Assembly (NCBI RefSeq): GCF_024129435.1
Contig: NZ_JAMXXN010000003.1
Location: forward strand, 145,400 to 209,399
From: Acinetobacter lwoffii
GTDB lineage: Bacteria > Pseudomonadota > Gammaproteobacteria > Pseudomonadales > Moraxellaceae
Direction: 5' to 3'
Length of the DNA stretch: 64,000 nt
Shown in pieces: positions 46,618 through 56,493 of the stretch. The position numbers and the translations under genes are program-made. Each line of letters starts with the position of its first letter. Within the stretch, counting starts at the first letter, position 1. Under the pieces are notes generated by a model, which was not told the origin of the DNA, searched no databases, and saw nothing but the letters and a program-made list of their open reading frames with translations.

Positions 46618-47292
46618 ATGAAAAATACGATCAAAACAATCGCTTTATCCGTCGCCTTTCTGTCTAGCGCAGGTATGGCATACGCCCAAGATGGTGAAAC
46701 ACCTACTGATGTCACCGTAGATACAGGCTTACAAGCTACCCTGGATTCTATTTCTCAGCAGGTTGAAAATGGTTCTGCTTTGAATCTTGCAGTGAATACA
46801 GGTGATGTTGATGCAAGTGTCGATTTAGAAGCAATTGCAGAAGCTACAAGAGAAGCACCAGACGCCATTAGTTCAATTGAAGGTACAATTGAAACTACTG
46901 CGATTGGTGCTGCGAATACAGGTAGTATCAGTATTGAGCAGGGTAGCTACAATAAGGTGGTATCAGACATATCAGATGCAACGGATAACTACGACTACAG
47001 TGCAGTAACGAGTGCAACTAATAATTCTGAAACTCTAGAGGAGCTATCAGAGGTTGGGGATAGTTCAGATATCTCGGAAGTTGTGAGTTCAACACTGAGT
47101 ACCAACTATAGTGAGGAAATCAATGAAACTTTAAGCAATTATAGTGTAGCGAACATTGCTTATAATGCGGGTGCTATTGATGCATCTGTCAGTGCTATTT
47201 CAGAAGGAACTCAAACTGCTATTAACAACAGCATCACAACTACCGCTATCGGTGCTGTGAATAGCGGTAGTATCACTGTGACTGTTAAATAA
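46618..47292 (+). CDS. Secreted two-repeat protein, candidate fibre subunit
   Basis: A 224-residue exported protein (signal peptide cleaved after AYAQ or AYA). It has two related repeats: residues 54-106 (ALNLAVNTGDVDASV ... ETTAIGAANTGSISI) and 177-221 (VANIAYNAGAIDASV ... TTTAIGAVNSGSITV). Each has a NTGDVDAS-type and a TTAIGAxNxGSI-type strand, suitable for stacked beta turns. The rest is acidic, Ser/Glu-rich and short of aromatics and cysteines. Low basic content fits an extracellular polymer. Position after a CsgG/HfaB-type channel gene suggests it is the exported substrate. It is not CsgA by sequence. Confidence 0.75.
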   Translation: MKNTIKTIALSVAFLSSAGMAYAQDGETPTDVTVDTGLQATLDSISQQVENGSALNLAVNTGDVDASVDLEAIAEATREAPDAISSIEGTIETTAIGAANTGSISIEQGSYNKVVSDISDATDNYDYSAVTSATNNSETLEELSEVGDSSDISEVVSSTLSTNYSEEINETLSNYSVANIAYNAGAIDASVSAISEGTQTAINNSITTTAIGAVNSGSITVTVK

Positions 47293-47314
47293 ACTCTTTT
47301 TTTGAGGTGAACAC

Positions 47315-47351
47315 AGGTCTAACTATTGGCAGATAGTTAGGCCTCTTTATT
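47315..47351 (+). terminator. Terminator after the fibre-locus genes
   Basis: AGGTCTAACTAT / ATAGTTAGGCCT stem with one G-U pair, followed by CTTTATTTT. It closes the three-gene locus. Confidence 0.8.
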
Positions 47352-47563
47352 TTATAATAACACCAACATAAATTGTTGTTTATTCATCGGATAACAAAAG
47401 TACTTATTGTTTGACACTCTCTATTTTAGAAATTGAATAGCTTGGCGCTTAAGATTAAGCCATTTCTCTAGGATCAAATCTGGAAGAATAAATAAGAACT
47501 TAGGCTGAGCTATAGCCGAACTCTGGATATTTTAAATTTATATCATTAGAAAAACGCAATAAA

Positions 47564-47588
47564 AAAAGAGCGCATCAGCGCTCTTTTG
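47564..47588 (-). terminator. Terminator of xpt
   Basis: AAAAGAGCGC/GCGCTCTTTT stem with a 4-base loop, just after the xpt stop on the minus strand. Confidence 0.88.
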
Positions 47589-47604
47589 AAATTCATTATC
47601 GAGC

Positions 47605-48246
<642 letters not shown>

Positions 48247-48268
48247 TCAAGTGAAATTCGCCAAAAAC

Positions 48269-48982
48269 TTAGTTGCTTGCACCTTTATAGTCAGTTAACA
48301 GCAAACCATAGGAGGTTTTCTTGTCGACATGCGAAACTTTGACTGGAAGATAGTCAAGTTTTGGTGCCAACCAGAAAATGGTCTCACGGCCTGGCTTGCT
48401 ATGCTTCATCACCACCTTGATGGTATTAAAGGAACCATATTTGGTGCTTACAGTTTCTGAACCCTGTTTCACAAACTTACGGCCTTCAACTTCTTTGGCA
48501 TCAGCAATATAGTAATTTGCTTTCAGACCTGAATTTTTTAAATCTTCACGAATCTGTAATTCTGCATTTAACTCATCCAGAACATCAGCTCTCCAGGCAA
48601 AAGAACGTTTTTCATCATCTTTCTTGGTACTGATGCTTTTGCTGGAAGGATTGAAATTAATACTCATTGTATTGTTATGCACCAGCACTTTACTGCTGCG
48701 ACTGAAACTGCTTGAGCCGATCTTGCCATTATTAAAAGTAAAGCGGCTGGTTTCGGTTGCAGAGGCAATACCTCCGGCTTTTGCAGCAAAGACATAAGTC
48801 CAGTTATTGCCTGATTTGCTTAAAGTCCGCGTTGCAGACCCCATATTTTTGCCATTATAGCTAAATTGATAACTGGCCTGGAAAGGAGTCATGGCAAAAG
48901 CCTGGCTAGAAATACCAGTGAACAGTATCGCGCTGCTCAGACCCGTGGTCATCACTAAAGTTTTGAATACAGTCTTCGCCAT
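48269..48982 (-). CDS. DUF3108-family exported protein
   Basis: A 237-residue protein with an N-terminal signal peptide (MAKTVFKTLVMTTGLSSAIL...) cleaved near AFA. The mature part shows the DUF3108 layout of beta strands: FQASYQFSYNGKNMGSATRT, a central VSTKYGSFNTIKVVMKHSKP and ETIFWLAPKLDYLPVKVSH. The family is predicted to be periplasmic; its function is not known. Confidence 0.83.
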   Translation of the reverse strand: MAKTVFKTLVMTTGLSSAILFTGISSQAFAMTPFQASYQFSYNGKNMGSATRTLSKSGNNWTYVFAAKAGGIASATETSRFTFNNGKIGSSSFSRSSKVLVHNNTMSINFNPSSKSISTKKDDEKRSFAWRADVLDELNAELQIREDLKNSGLKANYYIADAKEVEGRKFVKQGSETVSTKYGSFNTIKVVMKHSKPGRETIFWLAPKLDYLPVKVSHVDKKTSYGLLLTDYKGASN

Positions 48983-49142
48983 CAGTTATTTTCCTATATT
49001 GGTTCAACGGGCAAAACATATCACTTATTGCACCCCTTATTATTTGGGCAAAATATGGAAATTGAAGGGATATTTCTGCCAAAAATGTATATTTCATGTA
49101 GTTTTATGGAACTTTTGTTCAAAAAACTACGTTCGGCACGAT

Positions 49143-49829
49143 TTAAGAGGGATCTTTCTGTTTGATGGGGGTGACCCGGTTGTCATCCATCTCGTCTTCA
49201 TCCCAGTTCTCTTCCTGATCTTGGGAAAGTTTTCTAAACAGGGCGGCCAGATTGACGTTGCCAATCACCACCAGTTCGGCTTCACGAAGTACTGCGTGAT
49301 TGACATGTACTTTTCCAAGTGTGTCAATAATGGAACGGTTCTTACCTAACCAGCGATTCAGGTCCAGATAGAGCAAGTCATCAATGACTTTAATCACGCC
49401 CAGTTTTTCCAGAATCATTCCCAACGGATCTTTATTCAAGACACGTTGATAGAAGAACAAGCCGAAACGCACGCCAAGTTTATAAAGCATATTCGGATAT
49501 TTGGCTTCAATCAGCTGGGTATCACTAATTTGCTCGAAAACGATCAACTGGGTGGTTTTATTCAATTCCATCTGTACCAGTTTCAAATCAACCGATAAAG
49601 TGACAATCAGGCCTTTATAATCCAGTGTTGCGTAGAGACGCAGCCAGTCTTCATGTAAATCTGCGTGTAAGTCTTTCAATGCATCGACATTGTCTGTGAC
49701 AAAGCGCTGAAAGGTTGCATTCAGGAAGACTTGCGATAAGGGAAATTCACGCTCATCTTCAATAAATCCTTCCGCCCTCTGATACACTTGGCGGATTCGG
49801 TTGGAAATATTGGAAATTAGCGTTTGCAT
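49143..49829 (-). CDS. Conserved hypothetical protein, 228 residues
   Basis: Starts MQTLISNISNRIRQVYQRAEGF (ATG 49829, with AGGA eight bases ahead; the frame opens 18 bases earlier). No signal peptide or membrane helix is obvious. It has a mixed alpha/beta pattern and an acidic tail (EENWDEDEMDDNR). I do not recognise a named family. Confidence 0.75.
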   Translation of the reverse strand: MQTLISNISNRIRQVYQRAEGFIEDEREFPLSQVFLNATFQRFVTDNVDALKDLHADLHEDWLRLYATLDYKGLIVTLSVDLKLVQMELNKTTQLIVFEQISDTQLIEAKYPNMLYKLGVRFGLFFYQRVLNKDPLGMILEKLGVIKVIDDLLYLDLNRWLGKNRSIIDTLGKVHVNHAVLREAELVVIGNVNLAALFRKLSQDQEENWDEDEMDDNRVTPIKQKDPS

Positions 49830-50083
49830 ACTGAAGCGTCCTGGCAACTTTATTTTTGACTCGGGATGTATCTTGTCGAATTGTATGAAAAATACAAGCG
49901 TTCATGCTTGAAGTTTAGCAAAATAAATAGCACCATTTTTATAGTTTTAGTTATGTAACGTTGAAGATTTGATGGATTTGGCATTTTAAAAAGATAAATG
50001 ACGAATCCGTTTATTTTTAATCTTTCAAATACTTTTTTGGGGAGCTGAACTCATTATTGAGTTTAGGCGAATGTGAAAAAACG

Positions 50084-50950
50084 ATGATACTCATGCCTCT
50101 GGTCAGAACTTGGTGGAAAGATCCAGTGTTTAGCAGTGCGTTGCTTGCCGCAGGCATTCTGCATTTGATCGTGCTGACACTGGAATTTGGTATTCCGCAA
50201 GATCGGGATACCAGTACCAAAGAAATCGCGGTCAGCTTGCGCCAGACTGATGAAAAAATTGAGCATGCTGATTTTCTGGCCCAAACGGACCAGCAGGGTT
50301 CCGGCCAGTTTAGAGAAGCTCATCGCATGTCGAGTGATATGCCATCGCCGTTAATGGAGCAACATGCAGGTGAAGAACTGCAAGAAAGTCTAGATATGCT
50401 GCAACAGCAACAGGAACTCAGTTTTGAAGAAAAAGTCCTGATGACCACCTTGAGTTGGCAAAAGCAGGCGGAAGAAAATCAGCGTAAAAAAATGCAGGAG
50501 CAATTACAGAGCCAGTTTCAGGCCAAAGCGGCCATGGTCGCCAGTCTGGAAGCGCAATATTTACAGCGTCAGCAAAATTTCAGTCGTCAGCAAAAAATTA
50601 AGACTGTGGATGGTATTCAGTCCAAGCAGGATGTTTCGGCCGCATATCTGGAAAAGTTCCGTGAAAAAGTGGAATTTTATGGTAACCGTTATTATCCGGA
50701 AGCAGCAAAACAACAGAATCTAGCAGGGGAAGTGCGGCTGATGGTGATCCTGAACCAGAATGGCGGAATTCGTGCCATTCGACTGATTGACAGTTCAGGA
50801 CATGCCATGCTGGACGAAGCAGCCAAAGCTTCCGTGCGTAAGGCAGCACCATTTGGTGCTTTCGACAGTAAAATGAAAGAAATTTCCGAACTGCGGGTGA
50901 TTCGTACCTGGCGATTTGATCCGGCAGAAGCAGAATTTGAGGTGCGTTAG
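50084..50950 (+). CDS. TonB-like energy-transducing protein
   Basis: About 288 residues. After a short basic start (RTWWKD) comes one membrane helix (ALLAAGILHLIVLTLEF). A long Gln/Glu-rich stretch (LQQQQELSFEEKVLM, EENQRKKMQEQLQSQF) predicted to be coiled coil leads to a TonB C-terminal domain (YYPEAAKQQNLAGEVRLMVIL, SSGHAMLDEAAKASVRKAAPF). There is no proline-rich segment. The start is unsure: ATG 50084 has a poor RBS, while TTG 50057 follows GGGGAG by 13 bases. It has no ExbBD neighbours here. Confidence 0.82.
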   Translation: MILMPLVRTWWKDPVFSSALLAAGILHLIVLTLEFGIPQDRDTSTKEIAVSLRQTDEKIEHADFLAQTDQQGSGQFREAHRMSSDMPSPLMEQHAGEELQESLDMLQQQQELSFEEKVLMTTLSWQKQAEENQRKKMQEQLQSQFQAKAAMVASLEAQYLQRQQNFSRQQKIKTVDGIQSKQDVSAAYLEKFREKVEFYGNRYYPEAAKQQNLAGEVRLMVILNQNGGIRAIRLIDSSGHAMLDEAAKASVRKAAPFGAFDSKMKEISELRVIRTWRFDPAEAEFEVR

Positions 50951-50970
50951 ACCATTTTATTCATTTGTAA

Positions 50971-51068
50971 ACCCTCCCTTTAACTCCCTCCCAACGGGAG
51001 AGAGAACTATCATTGAGCTATAGGTATTAAAACTCCCTCTCCTTATGGGAGAGGGTTGGGGTGAGGGT
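50971..51068. repeat. REP-like palindromic element
   Basis: About 98 bases bounded by ACCCTC...GAGGGT. Inside are two similar hairpin units, CTCCCTCCC-AAC-GGGAGAGAG (from 50984) and CTCCCTCTCC-TTAT-GGGAGAGGG (from 51033). This looks like a mobile, repeated extragenic palindrome (REP/MITE type). Confidence 0.65.
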
Positions 51069-51075
51069 AAACAAT

Positions 51076-51104
51076 AAAAAAAGCAGGCCTTAGCCCGCTT
51101 TTTT
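51076..51104. terminator. Bidirectional terminator between tonB-like gene and ybeY
   Basis: AAAAAAGC/GCTTTTTT with an inner GGC/GCC (one mismatch) and a 4-base loop, between convergent genes. Confidence 0.85.
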
Positions 51105-51115
51105 ATGAAGAAATT

Positions 51116-51601
51116 TTAGTTCTGTTCTAGATAAGGATTTTCAAAACCCAGCTTGGCCAGAATCTCGATTTCAATGCCTTCCATTTCTTCAGCATCTTCA
51201 TCCGAGGTTTCATGGTCATAGCCCATTAGGTGTAAAGTGCCATGTACCAGCATATGGGTGAAATGCGTTAATGGTACTTTTTGCTGTTCCAGCGCTTCCG
51301 CCAGTACTACAGGAATACAGATCACCAGATCACCAATGGGAAATGCATCCAGAAACTGCGCCATTTCATCTGGAAGTTCACTTGGGAAAGACAGGACATT
51401 GGTCGGTTTGTCTTTGCCTCGATATTCCAAATTCAGTTTATGACTTTCGTCATTATCAACACAGGCAATTCCAATTTCGCAATCACTTTGAGTGCCGATA
51501 TGACGTAAAGTGGTTTCTACAACTTTTTTAATATAGGCTCGTTTCAGTACCAGTTCAGGTGACTGAAAGTCCTGTTGTAAGGAAAGACTAAGTTTCAACA
51601 C
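51116..51601 (-). CDS. ybeY: Endoribonuclease YbeY
   Basis: A 161-residue metal-dependent RNase that matures 16S rRNA and takes part in ribosome quality control. The zinc motif [11 protein letters not shown] (His120, His124, His130) is intact. The upstream [13 protein letters not shown] block is typical. It is followed on the same strand by phoH 19 bases upstream. Confidence 0.97.
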   Translation of the reverse strand: MLKLSLSLQQDFQSPELVLKRAYIKKVVETTLRHIGTQSDCEIGIACVDNDESHKLNLEYRGKDKPTNVLSFPSELPDEMAQFLDAFPIGDLVICIPVVLAEALEQQKVPLTHFTHMLVHGTLHLMGYDHETSDEDAEEMEGIEIEILAKLGFENPYLEQN

Positions 51602-51620
51602 AAATCCTTAAGTTTAAAGC

Positions 51621-52697
51621 TTAATGCTGTGCGTCTGCCGCAGCATCATTTTCAGCGATCAAGGCATCCTGACGTGCTTTACGTTCGGCACGTGCTTCAG
51701 CACTTAAACGCTGCTGTTCACTGTCCCAGCCTTCGTAGGCTTCAACAATTTTCTGTACAAGTTGATGACGTACTACATCACGCGAATGGAAACGGGTGAT
51801 ATGAATTTCAGGAATTTTGTCAATCACACGTAAGGCATGTGACAGACCGGATTGCTGACCACGTGGTAAATCTACCTGAGTCACGTCACCGGTAATCACC
51901 GCTCGTGAGCCAAAACCTAAACGGGTCAGGAACATCTTCATCTGTTCTGGGGTGGTGTTCTGCGCTTCATCTAGAATCACGAAAGAATGATTCAAGGTAC
52001 GGCCACGCATATAAGCAAGCGGAGCCACTTCAATCACCTGACGTTCGATCAGCTTGGCCACTTTTTCAAAGCCAAGCATTTCATACAGCGCGTCATACAA
52101 GGGACGTAAATAAGGATCGATTTTCTGGGTTAAATCTCCCGGCAGGAAACCGAGTTTTTCGCCGGCTTCAACCGCAGGACGAACCAGCAAGATACGCTGG
52201 ATTTCATTGCGCTCCAGCATATCCACTGCAGCTGCAACGGCAAGATAGGTTTTACCTGTACCGGCAGGGCCAATACCAAAAGAAATATCACTTTGCAGAA
52301 TGCGCTGTACATAGCGTTTCTGGTTGGCACCACGCGGGTTGATCCGGCCTTTACGGGTTTGCAGCCAGACATTGTCCAGCCCCGTATGTTCCTGATCATC
52401 CAGATCTTGCTGAAGTTCACGGTCAGTCTGGCTGCCCTGAATCATCAGATGTAAAGTATCTGCACTAATCTGCTGACTATGTTCAGATTCTTCATGAAGA
52501 CGTTGCAAGAGCATTTCGGCTCTCTCAACGGCATCGATTCCACCATCAATAATAAAACTTTCTCCACGATGGGAGATTTTGACGTCTAAACGTTGTTCAA
52601 TTTGCTTCAAATGGCCGTTATAGGCACCTAACATGGCTTGTATACGGTCCATCGAAATTCCAGGAAAAGCTACTGTACGTCGAATCGCTGCAGTCAA
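51621..52697 (-). CDS. ybeZ: PhoH-like ATPase (YbeZ)
   Basis: A 358-residue PhoH-family P-loop ATPase. Walker A is GPAGTGKT (143-150) and Walker B is VILDEAQNTT. An N-terminal KH-like region precedes it. It forms the conserved miaB-phoH-ybeY set and partners YbeY in RNA processing. The start ATG 52697 is used; downstream ATGs exist but lack better sites. Confidence 0.95.
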   Translation of the reverse strand: MTAAIRRTVAFPGISMDRIQAMLGAYNGHLKQIEQRLDVKISHRGESFIIDGGIDAVERAEMLLQRLHEESEHSQQISADTLHLMIQGSQTDRELQQDLDDQEHTGLDNVWLQTRKGRINPRGANQKRYVQRILQSDISFGIGPAGTGKTYLAVAAAVDMLERNEIQRILLVRPAVEAGEKLGFLPGDLTQKIDPYLRPLYDALYEMLGFEKVAKLIERQVIEVAPLAYMRGRTLNHSFVILDEAQNTTPEQMKMFLTRLGFGSRAVITGDVTQVDLPRGQQSGLSHALRVIDKIPEIHITRFHSRDVVRHQLVQKIVEAYEGWDSEQQRLSAEARAERKARQDALIAENDAAADAQH

Positions 52698-52734
52698 GAG
52701 TGTTCCTTATGAAGTGTGCGTTATATGCTCTACA

Positions 52735-54192
52735 TTACGCCACGTCAGGCTCAAGATTCAAGAGTTCACCGTAAACTAAATTCAAAGTTTTAATTTCGGT
52801 AATTTCAATCTCGGCAAAGCGGCCTACCCAGGCAGGGTCACCAATAAAGTTAACATAACGGGTATTGTCCGCCGTACCGACCAGAATATTCGGATCTTTA
52901 TCAGAAACTTTTTCGATGAGTACACGCTGGATGGTCCCGAGCATGGCATCCGTCTTGTCAATGCTTGAACGCTTAATCCATTGCTGAACTTTGGCCAGAC
53001 GTTCTTTTTTTACATCTTCAGAAATCGTATCTTCCAGTTCTGCCGCAGGCGTACCCGGGCGTTTTGAATAGATAAAACTATAAGAGTGGTCGAAATCCAG
53101 ATCCTGAATAAACTGATAAGTCTCTTCAAAGTTTTCATCTGTTTCACCCGGGAAGCCAATGATAAAATCTGAAGATAGGTGCATGTCAGGGCGAACTGCA
53201 CGTAACTTTTTAATCTTTTCGATATAGACATCAATGGTGTGGTTACGCTTCATCGCTTGTAACACATCATTGGAACCGCTTTGTACCGGCAGATGCAGAT
53301 GTGAAACCATTTGTGGCAGGTCACGATAGCACTGGATCAGGTCATCATTAAATTCCAGGGGATGCGAGGTGGTATAGCGAATACGGCCAATACCCGGAAT
53401 GTCTGCAACCAAACGCAGCAAATCGGCAAAAGTACAGATATTGCCTTCGAAGGTTTCACCCCGGTAGCCATTTACGTTCTGACCCAACAGCGAAATTTCA
53501 CGCACGCCTTTTTCTGCCAGACCTGCAATTTCAGCCAGGACATCATCTAGTGGACGAGAAACTTCTTCACCACGCGTATACGGCACCACGCAGAAAGAAC
53601 AGTATTTGGAACAGCCTTCCATGATCGAGACAAAAGCTTTATAGCCTTCAACACGCGGTTCTGGCAGAAAGTCGAATTTCTCGATATCGGGGAAGGAAAT
53701 ATCCACCAGTTTGATTTTTTCTTTTTTCGGCTTTTCGATCTGCTCAAAATGCTGATCCAGCATTTGCGGCAAACGGTGCAGGGTTTGTGGACCAAAAATC
53801 ATATCGACATAATTGGCACGTTTCTGGATGTTGTCGCCTTCCTGAGATGCCACACAGCCACCGACACCAATAATCAGATCAGGATTTTTATCTTTAAGCT
53901 TACGCCAGCGGCCTAGCTCGGAGAATACTTTCTCTTGGGCTTTTTCACGGATCGAGCAGGTATTCATCAGTAGAATATCGGCATCTTTAGGATCGGTGGT
54001 CAGCACATAGCCATGAGAATCGCCTAACAGGTCTGCCATACGGTGACTGTCGTACTCATTCATCTGACACCCTTGTGTTTCGATGTACAGTTTCTTGACT
54101 GAAGCATCGCTAACAGGGGTGTGCGCTGGCTGGGTAACAGTGTTTTCTGAGGCAGCTGGGGCACCATTCGGAATGAAGGTTTGAACCGTCAT
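52735..54192 (-). CDS. miaB: tRNA methylthiotransferase MiaB
   Basis: A 485-residue radical-SAM enzyme that adds a methylthio group to i6A37 in tRNA. The MTTase Fe-S cluster cysteines are in [22 protein letters not shown] and GGCVASQEG; the radical-SAM CxxxCxxC is CSKYCSFC. The C-terminal TRAM domain follows. Start at ATG 54192 after TAGGAG; the frame opens at 54252 but that extension lacks a site. First gene of the miaB-phoH-ybeY operon. Confidence 0.97.
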   Translation of the reverse strand: MTVQTFIPNGAPAASENTVTQPAHTPVSDASVKKLYIETQGCQMNEYDSHRMADLLGDSHGYVLTTDPKDADILLMNTCSIREKAQEKVFSELGRWRKLKDKNPDLIIGVGGCVASQEGDNIQKRANYVDMIFGPQTLHRLPQMLDQHFEQIEKPKKEKIKLVDISFPDIEKFDFLPEPRVEGYKAFVSIMEGCSKYCSFCVVPYTRGEEVSRPLDDVLAEIAGLAEKGVREISLLGQNVNGYRGETFEGNICTFADLLRLVADIPGIGRIRYTTSHPLEFNDDLIQCYRDLPQMVSHLHLPVQSGSNDVLQAMKRNHTIDVYIEKIKKLRAVRPDMHLSSDFIIGFPGETDENFEETYQFIQDLDFDHSYSFIYSKRPGTPAAELEDTISEDVKKERLAKVQQWIKRSSIDKTDAMLGTIQRVLIEKVSDKDPNILVGTADNTRYVNFIGDPAWVGRFAEIEITEIKTLNLVYGELLNLEPDVA

Positions 54193-54505
54193 GTAGGCTC
54201 CTACAAGGTAATACGTTGAAAGAGTGAACGAACAGCCTGATTGATGCATCAAACAGGTGAATAAAAATTCAATTCACAGACTGAAATCTTGGAAAGGCGC
54301 ATATTTTAGCAGGAAAGTCGCTTAAACTTATAGCCCAAATTAACTGTGGAAAAATATTGATTTATGGGCAAAAATTGTCTGTAGATTAATATTGCTTAAT
54401 CATAAGGTTACATAACTGAACAATAGAGTTGGTTATAATCTTCAAACTAGCTCTTATGATATGCAACATGGGCAAAGCATAAAATCGATGATAGAAGGCA
54501 AAGGG

Positions 54506-56461
54506 ATGTTGAAACACACTAAAACTATGTATAAATACTATAAATTAATTACTTTAAGTGTGGCATGTATCTGTTCAGCGAGTACACAGGCAGCAGAAGA
54601 ACAATTTAATGATGCCTTGCGTGCAGCCAATGCAGGTAATACTGAACTGTTACAGCAATATCGTCTGTCTATGCAGAATGATGCCTTGGGCTATTATCCG
54701 GAATACTGGATTTTAAACCAGAATCTTGCCATGCAGCCTGTTAGTCAGATTATCAGTTTTGCCCAGCGTTACCCTCAATCCGCCATGGCTGAAAAGCTGG
54801 CAGCAGACTATGTCGAAGAAAAGGTAAAAATGGCAGACTTTAGTACTGCTCAACCGGTATTGCCTTATGTAACCAATGCTGATCCTGCCGAAGCCTGTGC
54901 AGTGGCACAAGTGCGCGCCAAAGCTGGCGATGAACTGGTCTATGCCGAGTTTAAAGAAGTCTGGTTAACTACCAATAGCCAGCCTGATTCTTGTACTGGT
55001 TTAGGCCGGATGATGCTATCCAGTCCACTCATGACCTCAGAAGACCGTCAGCAGCGACTCTGGGGACAACTTCGTGCCGGACAGTCAGGTCAGGCCATTG
55101 CGACAGCGCAAGGCATTGGTCTAAATCTGTCTCTGGCACAACTGAATTCGATTCAGGCCAATCCCACTAATTATTTGTGGTCTGCGCCTAAAAGTACTGC
55201 GGCAGAGCATGCCTATCTGATTTATGCGCTGGGACGTCTGGCCGATAGCGATTTGGACTCAGCTTTGTCTATCGTCAAGCGGACCGCGGAAGGTACACCA
55301 GTACAGGTACAACGCGCCTTATATCGTGCTGTCGGTTATATCGGTGGTACCACAGTGATGAAAAACAACTTCAACCGTGAAGTGTTAAATGCGCTAGATG
55401 CCAGCTATGGCCTGCCATTTAGCCCGGAAGAAGCCGAGATTTATGCGCGTCAGGCAATTCGTTTTAGTGCATGGGAAAGCCTGATCCGTGCGATTGACAG
55501 CATGAGCGTCAACCAGAAGCAGGAAGATCGCTGGCAATACTGGCTGGCACGTGCCAGCGAACAACGTGCTGACCGTGCTTCCAAACAGGCAGCAGAAAGT
55601 ATTTATCGTAAGCTGGCGACCGGAGATGACTATCACAATCTTTTGGCACGCGACAAGCTGGGGCAGGTGACTGCGAGTACACCAAATCCAGCGCAGCCAT
55701 CCAATCAGGCCCTGCAACGTTTGGAACAGGATATTCATTTCCGCCGTGCTTTCACGCTACGTAATATCAGCGCACCGGAGAACTACATTAACCGTGAATG
55801 GAACTGGGCAGTGCGTCAGGCTTATCTAAAGAAAGATGATGACCTGTTGCTGGCTGCGGCAAAGCGTGCCATGGACATGGGCTGGCATGATCGCGCCATT
55901 TATGCTGCCGACCGTACCGCGAACAAACATAATTATAACTATCGTTATCCAATGCCACATCAGAATTACGTGGTCAGCCATAGTCGCAATGCGGGGATTG
56001 ATCCGGCCTGGGCCTATGGTTTGATGCGTCAAGAAAGTCGTTTCAATACCGTCGCACGTTCACATGTCGGGGCGGGTGGTCTAATGCAGATTATGCCGGA
56101 TACGGCCAAGTTGGTGGCGCGTCAAATGGGTGAGGCTTATAATCCGGCAGCACTCACCGATATGAATACCAATATTCGCTACGGAACATTCTATTTATCT
56201 ACCATTCAGCGTCAGCTCAGCAATAGTCCAGTTCTGGCAACAGCAGGCTATAATGCCGGACCAAACCGTGCCCGTCGCTGGCAGCCAGAATTTCAGGGAA
56301 TGGCCGCAGATCAATATACTGAAAGTATTCCTTTACTTGAAACCCGAGATTATGTGAAACATGTCATGACCAATGCCACGCATTACGGTATTTTATTAGG
56401 ACAGGGGGCACAGTCAGTGGGTAAACGCATGCAACTGATACCATTACGAAATACACAATAA
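54506..56461 (+). CDS. slt: Soluble lytic murein transglycosylase (Slt-type)
   Basis: About 651 residues with a signal peptide. A long helical superhelix forms the first 480 residues. The C-terminal SLT domain has the catalytic Glu510 in LMRQESRFNTVARSHVGAGGLMQ, with AGYNAGPNRARRW and YVKHVMTNATHY. It cleaves the glycan strand to 1,6-anhydroMurNAc products in the periplasm. ATG 54506 has AAGGCAAAGGG ahead; an ATG at 54461 extends it by 15 residues. Confidence 0.9.
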   Translation: MLKHTKTMYKYYKLITLSVACICSASTQAAEEQFNDALRAANAGNTELLQQYRLSMQNDALGYYPEYWILNQNLAMQPVSQIISFAQRYPQSAMAEKLAADYVEEKVKMADFSTAQPVLPYVTNADPAEACAVAQVRAKAGDELVYAEFKEVWLTTNSQPDSCTGLGRMMLSSPLMTSEDRQQRLWGQLRAGQSGQAIATAQGIGLNLSLAQLNSIQANPTNYLWSAPKSTAAEHAYLIYALGRLADSDLDSALSIVKRTAEGTPVQVQRALYRAVGYIGGTTVMKNNFNREVLNALDASYGLPFSPEEAEIYARQAIRFSAWESLIRAIDSMSVNQKQEDRWQYWLARASEQRADRASKQAAESIYRKLATGDDYHNLLARDKLGQVTASTPNPAQPSNQALQRLEQDIHFRRAFTLRNISAPENYINREWNWAVRQAYLKKDDDLLLAAAKRAMDMGWHDRAIYAADRTANKHNYNYRYPMPHQNYVVSHSRNAGIDPAWAYGLMRQESRFNTVARSHVGAGGLMQIMPDTAKLVARQMGEAYNPAALTDMNTNIRYGTFYLSTIQRQLSNSPVLATAGYNAGPNRARRWQPEFQGMAADQYTESIPLLETRDYVKHVMTNATHYGILLGQGAQSVGKRMQLIPLRNTQ

Positions 56462-56493
56462 AATTAAAATTATTGGGGAATGGTGACTTATTC

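Noticed and set aside
44957..47292. Naming these genes csgA/csgB/csgG
   Set aside because: Only the fold of the middle protein fits CsgG/HfaB; the small proteins do not show curlin repeats, so I leave symbols empty.
52130..52420. Frame in the phoH region
   Set aside because: Same strand, different frame, inside the phoH coding sequence with poor composition.
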